Source of the DNA: Symsagittifera roscoffensis
Lineage: Eukaryota > Xenacoelomorpha > Acoela > Convolutidae
Assembly: GCF_963678635.1 (NCBI RefSeq)
Contig: NC_087066.1
Span: 4,776,485 to 4,840,484 of the forward strand
Reading direction: 5' to 3'
DNA length: 64,000 nucleotides
Part shown: piece by piece, positions 58,291-64,000 of the stretch
Layout: every line of letters begins with the position of its first letter
Position numbering within the stretch: the first letter of the stretch is position 1
Translations under genes and position numbers: made by a program
The notes under the pieces: generated by a model
Database searches by the model: none
Told to the model about the DNA's origin: nothing
What the model saw: only the letters and a program-made list of their open reading frames with translations

Positions 58291-61200
58291 TTTAAGCTCA
58301 GGACAAGAATACGTTTTGAATGATTTAAAAAAATACCGTCAAAATGTCTAGTTGAAAATTCGAAACTTGTCTGAAGAAAAAAAACGACCCCGAGCACAAA
58401 TATTTCGTCACTTTCGTTACGAAAGTCGGAACAAAAATATCGGCTTTGAATTGATTTATGGTTAATTATTTTATCAATGTTAAAAAATCAATTTTGAACA
58501 TAGGCACTATTTGGCGAAGAAATAGTTATTTGTATTATAGTCCTTTATTCAATGTATGGTCCTTTGATTTTCTAAAACATGGCTTTCGCTTCCCCCCTGA
58601 GAAGTGTAAAACTGGGAAAAATTGTTTTCTTTAACCTCTGGCTTCATGAAATATTTAAAAACCCGGGTTGACCTCCATAAATCGAAAACGCTTATCTTAC
58701 AATTCCATACACCAAAAATGCTTATCATACAATTCCATACATCAAATGTATGGAAAAATGCTACTCATTTATTTTTCATACAGTTTCAAAAAATGTTTCC
58801 TAGTAATATTGAAATTGTCTCAAAATTTGTTTTTTCAACCGTAAATCGAATTTTGTACTCAAACAAACACTTTCCAAAAAAAAGTTTTTTTTTTGCATGC
58901 AAATTTCAGTTTTTTGTCTGTATAACACATGGATACACAAATAGTGGATTTTTTTTTCGTTTCTCAAACAGGCTCAAAACTCCAATTTATTTTGTTTGAC
59001 ATGTTTATATATGCCTTGATCAATGTCTGATAATTTGAAAATTCTAATTTTGAAAAAAAATCATCTTTGAAAACTTTTGACAAAATTTAAAAGTTTTATG
59101 ACTTTATTATATGGTTTGTGAAAAAAACTTTTACGCAATTCAGAGCGCTTCCAATGCTTTGTAAATGCTGACGATCAACCTTTTGGTAATACTAGTTCTG
59201 AGTAAACCATGGGTTTAGTCACTTGTAATTGGTCACGAACACATCCCAAAGTTTTGAGAGAAAAAAACTGAAAAGAGCAACTTTTTGTTGTATGAAAAAA
59301 TGCTTATCTTAGAGTTTTCTTAACATTTTTTGTATCTATGGATTTGTACGAAATTATATGATACGCATTTTTTCATTATAAAAATTGTAGGATAAACTTT
59401 TTTGGTCAAACCGGGAATCTACAAAATTGGCGTCGTCATAACTTCCAACCGTTACTGAAAAAAAAAAACGAAATATAGTAGCATTGGTAGGGTTTTTGAA
59501 TCTTTTTTAATATGGTGAAACTTAAGCGAAACTCCCCGTTCTTTAATGCCAGGGCAGATCTATTATCGAGAAAATTTTTCAAAGTTGATGACATTTTTCT
59601 TCACATTGAGATTGTTGCACCCCTGCTTAGAGTTAAGATGCCGGATTTGCCTTGTTCAATGTCTGATAATTTGAAAATTCTAATTTTGAAAAAAAATCAT
59701 CTTTGAAATCTTTTGACAAAATTTAAAAGTTTGATGACTTTATTATATGGTTTGTCAAAATAACTCTTACACAATTCAGGGCGTTTCCAATGCATTGTAA
59801 ATGGTAGACGATCAACCTTTTGGTAACACTAGTTCTGAGTAAACCATGGGTTTAGTCACTTGTGATCGGTCACGAACACATCCCAAAGTTTTGAGAAAAA
59901 ACTTAAAAGAGCAACTTTTTGCTTAAGGAAAAAATGCTTATCTTAGAGTTTTCTTAACATTTTCTGTATCTATGGAATTGTACGAAATTATATGATACGC
60001 ATTTTTTCATATATGAAAATTGTAGGATAAACATTTTTGGTCCACCCGGGAATCTATAAAATTAGCGTCGTCATAACTTCCAACCGTTACTGAAAAAAAA
60101 AGAAATATAGTAGCATTGGTAGGGTTTTTGAATCTTTTTTAATATGGTAAGACTTAAGCGAAACTCCCCGTTTTTCAATGCCGGGGCAGATCTATTATCG
60201 AGAAAGTATTTCAAAGTTGATGACATTTTTCTTCAAATTGTTCAAATTGAGACTGCTTAGAATTAGCAAGCCGGTTTTGACTATTTTTCAACCAACTGAA
60301 ATTTACGGGACAGTTCCGAGCTCTCCAACAGGTGAACTATTTTTTCAAATCTAAGCTGAGGACAACCATAGCTTTTGAATGATTTTTTAAAAATACCGTC
60401 AAAAATGTCTAGTTGAAAATTCGAAACTTGTCTGAAGAAAAAAAACGACCCCGAGCACAAATATTTTGTCACTTTCGTTACAAAAGTCGGAATAAAAATA
60501 TTGGCTTTGAATTGATTTATGGTTAATTATTTTATCAATGTTAAAAAATCAATTTTGAACATAGGCACTATTTGGCGAAGAAATAGTTATTTGTATTATA
60601 GTCCTTGATTCAATGTATGGTCCTTTGATTTTCTAAAACATGGCTTTCGCTTCCCCCCTGAGAAGTGTAAAACTGGGAAAAATTGTTTTCTTTAACCTCT
60701 GGCTTCATGAAATATTTAAAAACCCGGGTTGACCTCCATAAATCGAAAACGCTTATCTTACAATTCCATACACCAAAAATGCTTATCATACAATTCCATA
60801 CATCAAATGTATGGAAAAATGCTACTCATTTATTTTTCATACATTTTCAAAAAATGTTTCCTAGTAATATTGAAATTGTCTCAAAATTTGTTTTTTCAAC
60901 CGCAAATCGAATTTTGTACTCAAACAAACACTTTACAAAAAATTTTTTTTTCAAATTTTAATTTTTTGTCTGTATAACACATGGATACACAAATATTGGA
61001 TTGTTTTTTCGTTTCTCAAACAGGCTCAAAACTACAATTTATTTTGTTTGACTTTTTTATATAAGCCTTGATCAATTTCTGATAATTTGAAAATTCTAAT
61101 TTTGAAAAATAATCATCTTTGAAATTTTATGACAAAATTTAAAAGTCTTGTGTCTTTATTATACGGTTTGTGAAAATAACTCTTACGCAATTCAGAGCAT

Positions 61201-61680
61201 TTCCAATGCATTGTAAATGCTAGACGATCAACTTTTTGGTAACACTAGTTCTGAGTAAACCATGGGTTTAGTCACTTGTGATCGGTCACGAACACATCCC
61301 AAAGTTTTCTTAACATTCTCTGTATCTATGGATTTGTACGAAATTATATGATACGCATTTTTTTCATATATGAAAATTGTAGGATAAACATTTCTGGTCA
61401 ACCCGGTAATCTACAAAATTGGCGTCGTCATAGTTTCCAACCGTTACTGAAAAAAAAAACGAAATATAATAGGATTGGTAGGGTTTTTGAATCTTTGTTA
61501 ATATGGTAAAACTTAAGCGAAACTCCCCGTTCTTTAGTGCCGGGGCAGATCTATTATCGAGAAAGTATTTCGAAGTTGATGACAATTTTCTTCACATTGA
61601 GATTGTTGCACCCCTGCTTAGAGTTAACATGACGGTTTTGACCAAATCAAGGTTACAGGACAGTTTCCGGGCTCTCCAAC
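58291..61680. repeat. Array module Z, units 5 and 6 with internal jump
   Basis: Marker at 58545 and 60605. At about 59645 unit 5 jumps from its late part (AGATGCCGGATT) back to mid-unit sequence (GTTCAATGTCTGATAATT), repeating about 0.6 kb before continuing. Unit 6 starts via CCAACAGGTGAAC at about 60326. Confidence 0.85.
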
Positions 61681-62395
61681 AGTTCTATGAAAGCGCCTTA
61701 TGCAATTATTCTCTGGGCGAATTTCCCTGGGCAACTATCCATGGCCAAATTTCCGAAACAAATACCAAAAACTACACTGAATCTAATTTTTCAAATTTGA
61801 TTTAACTCAGTCTAATGTAAGTGGGTAGTTCAATATCTGCCAAAGTTTCAAACAGCTTCCAAGAGTCCTACTAAGAAGCCGAGCGCGAGCCTATTTCCTC
61901 GTCTCTTTTTACGCTGCAACAGTTAACATTCTCCTAGTTCTGAAAGCATGAACCAGTGAATTGACCTCAAGGCTAAACACAGGTCGAAAAAGTGTTCTCA
62001 CCTCTACGGGGAGCTATCTAGAATAATCTGTCTGCTTTTCGATATGAAATTTAAACCTTTTTAATTTGGCTGTGTTTTTCTTTTTCAGAAAGTTACTCGA
62101 GTGAAAAATCTAGGTAATACTATATACTATATCAAGTGTGTACTTAGTATCTATCATTCTTATGTAGGCATATCTGTACATATGTTTATTACATTATTTA
62201 CAAATTTATATATACATTTATTCAAGTCTTAAAAATCGGTGAGTTCGGTGAATGTCGTGGCGCAGCTGATGGTAAATCTCTGGCGAAGTTCTGCCTAACT
62301 TATTTTATGGAAAGCCTCTATCTCGCCACTTTCAGTTGGTACAGCAGGCTTGGTCAGTCAAGTCTTGTGATTGGCAATAAATACAAACAAATTTA
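61681..62395. repeat. Array module T, copy 3
   Basis: Almost identical to copy 2 (57583-58290), including the splice-site-like segment at about 62090-62115. Confidence 0.85.
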
Positions 62396-64000
62396 AGCTC
62401 AGGACAACAATACGTTTTGAATGATTTAAAAAAAACCGTCAAAAATGTCTAGTTGAAAATTCGAAACTTGTCTGAAGAAAAAAAACGACCCCGAGCACAA
62501 ATATTTTGTCACTTTCGTTACAAAAGTCGGAACAAAAATATCGGCTTTGAATTGATTTATGGTTAATTATTTTATCAATGTTAAAAAATCAATTTTGAAC
62601 ATAGGCACTATTTGGCGAAGAAATAGTTATTTGTATTATAGTCCTTGATTCAATGTATGGTCCTTTGATTTTCTAAAACATGGCTTTCGCTTCCCCCCTG
62701 AGAAGTGTAAAACTGGGAAAAATTGTTTTCTTTAACCTCTGGCTTCATGAAATATTTAAAAACCCGGGTTGACCTCCATAAATCGAAAACGCTTATCTTA
62801 CAATTCCATACACCAAAAATGCTTATCATACAATTCCATACATCAAATGTATGGAAAAATGCTACTCATTTATTTTTCATACATTTTCAAAAAATGTTTC
62901 CTAGTAATATTGAAATTGTCTCAAAATTTGTTTTTTCAACCGCAAATCGAATTTTGTACTCAAACAAACACTTTCCAAAAAACGTTTTTTTTTGCATGCA
63001 AATTTCAATTTTTTGTCTTTATAACACATGGATACACAAATAGTGGATTTTTTTCGTTTCTCAAACAGGCTCAAAACTCCAATTTATTTTGTTTGACATT
63101 TTTAATATGCCTTGATCAATGTCTGATAATTTGAAAATTCTAATTTTGAAAATAAATCATCTTTGAAAACTTTTGACAAAATTTAAAAGTTTTATGACTT
63201 TATTATATGGTTTGTGAAAAAAACTCTTACGCAATTCAGAGCGCTTCCAATGCATTGTAAATGCTAGACGATCAACCTTTTGGTAATACTAGTTCTGAGT
63301 AAACCATGGGTTTAGTCACTTGTAATCGGTCACGAACACATCCCAAAGTTTTGAGAGAAAAAAACTGAAAAGAGCAAGTTTTGGCTGTATGAAAAAATGC
63401 TTATCTTAGAATTTTCCTAACAATTTTTGTATCTATGGAATTGTACGAAATTATATGATACGCATTTTTTCATTATGAAAATTTTAAGATAAACTTTTTT
63501 GGTCAACCCGGGAATCTACAAAATTGGCGTCGTCATAACTTCCAACCGTTACTGAAAAAAAAACGAAATATAGTAGCATTGGTAGGGTTTTTGAATCTTT
63601 TTTAATATGGTGAAACTTAAGCGAAACTCCCCGTTCTTTAATGCCAGGGCAGATCTATTATCGAGAAAATTTTTCAAAGTTGATGAAATTTTTCTTCACA
63701 TTGAGATTGTTGCACCCCTGCTTAGAGTTAAGATGCCGGTTTTGACTAACTTTCAACCAACTCAAGTTTACAAGACAGTTTCCGGGCTCTCCAACAGTTC
63801 TATGAAAGCGCCTTATGCAATTATTCTCTGGGCGAATTTCCCTGGGCAACTATCCATGGGCAAATTTCCGAAACATATACCAAAAACTACGTTGAATCTA
63901 ATTTTTCAAACTTGATTTAACTCAGTCTAATGTAAGTGGGTAGTTCATTATCTGCGAAAGTTTCAAACAGTTTCCAAGAGTCCTACTAAGAAGCCGAGCG
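62396..64000. repeat. Array module Z unit 7 and start of T copy 4
   Basis: Marker at 62645, ATGGTGAAACTTAAGCGAAA at 63607, and T begins at about 63796. The window ends within AAGAAGCCGAGCG of T. Confidence 0.85.

Larger units (their letters stand above)
48265..64000. repeat. Higher-order tandem repeat array, runs off the right end
   Basis: Built from modules X, Y, Z and T. Z (about 1.3-1.4 kb) occurs seven or eight times, marked by 'ttgattcaatgtatggtcc' at about 50074, 51489, 54998, 56440, 58545, 60605 and 62645. Intervals are 1415, 3509, 1442, 2105, 2060 and 2040. Z followed by T gives the long units; Z joined to Z gives the short ones. Adjacent copies, for example 60480-60950 and 62520-62990, are almost identical, so expansion is recent. 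Small open frames recur but shift with indels, and no host gene is seen. Whether it is a satellite or tandem copies of a mobile element is undecided. Confidence 0.9.

Noticed and set aside
48265-64000. CRISPR-like array
   Set aside because: Units are kilobase-sized without short direct repeats and unique spacers, and the context is an intron-bearing animal genome.

Overview
The window looks like nuclear DNA from an invertebrate animal. It is AT-rich, its genes are split by introns with normal GT...AG ends, coding exons are small islands of higher GC, and the space between is packed with transposon debris (tRNA-derived SINEs, hAT-type and other MITEs, a CR1/L2-like LINE, satellites). I cannot name the species. 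The best clue is a clear orthologue of the metazoan MCC (mutated in colorectal cancer) gene.

Region by region. 1-4.1 kb holds repeats only: the 3' part of a hairpin-ended repeat, a degenerate tandem block, an hAT-type MITE, SINE pieces and a dead LINE reverse-transcriptase fragment. 4.1-7.1 kb is a 1.45-kb segment present twice in tandem; each copy carries a possible 60-base exon. 7.1-33.4 kb is the MCC-like gene on the + strand. I trace at least 19 and probably 20-22 exons with matching phases, ending in the conserved C-terminal ETSL and a polyadenylation signal. Its 7.4-kb intron (14.56-22.0 kb) holds a nearly full-length non-LTR retrotransposon (about 15.52-20.36 kb) in the same direction: PHD-finger ORF1, endonuclease/reverse transcriptase, and, unusually, a separate SGNH-esterase ORF placed after the reverse transcriptase. 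33.5-41.8 kb is intergenic, with MITEs, a SINE, short duplications and a diverged tandem array of about 110-bp monomers. 41.9-44.6 kb on the - strand is a two-exon EamA/DMT-family membrane transporter gene whose intron appears to be of the rare GC-AG type. 46.1-47.3 kb holds two hairpin-ended repeats flanking a (TA)35 tract. 48.3-64 kb is a higher-order tandem repeat array with units of about 1.4 and 2.05 kb that runs off the right end.

The two host genes have no evident functional link. MCC-family proteins are coiled-coil cytoplasmic/cortical scaffolds that use a C-terminal PDZ ligand; the DMT protein is a ten-helix membrane carrier. The most unusual material is in the mobile DNA: the LINE with a 3' SGNH ORF, and a short hairpin box repeated in both of its untranslated ends.
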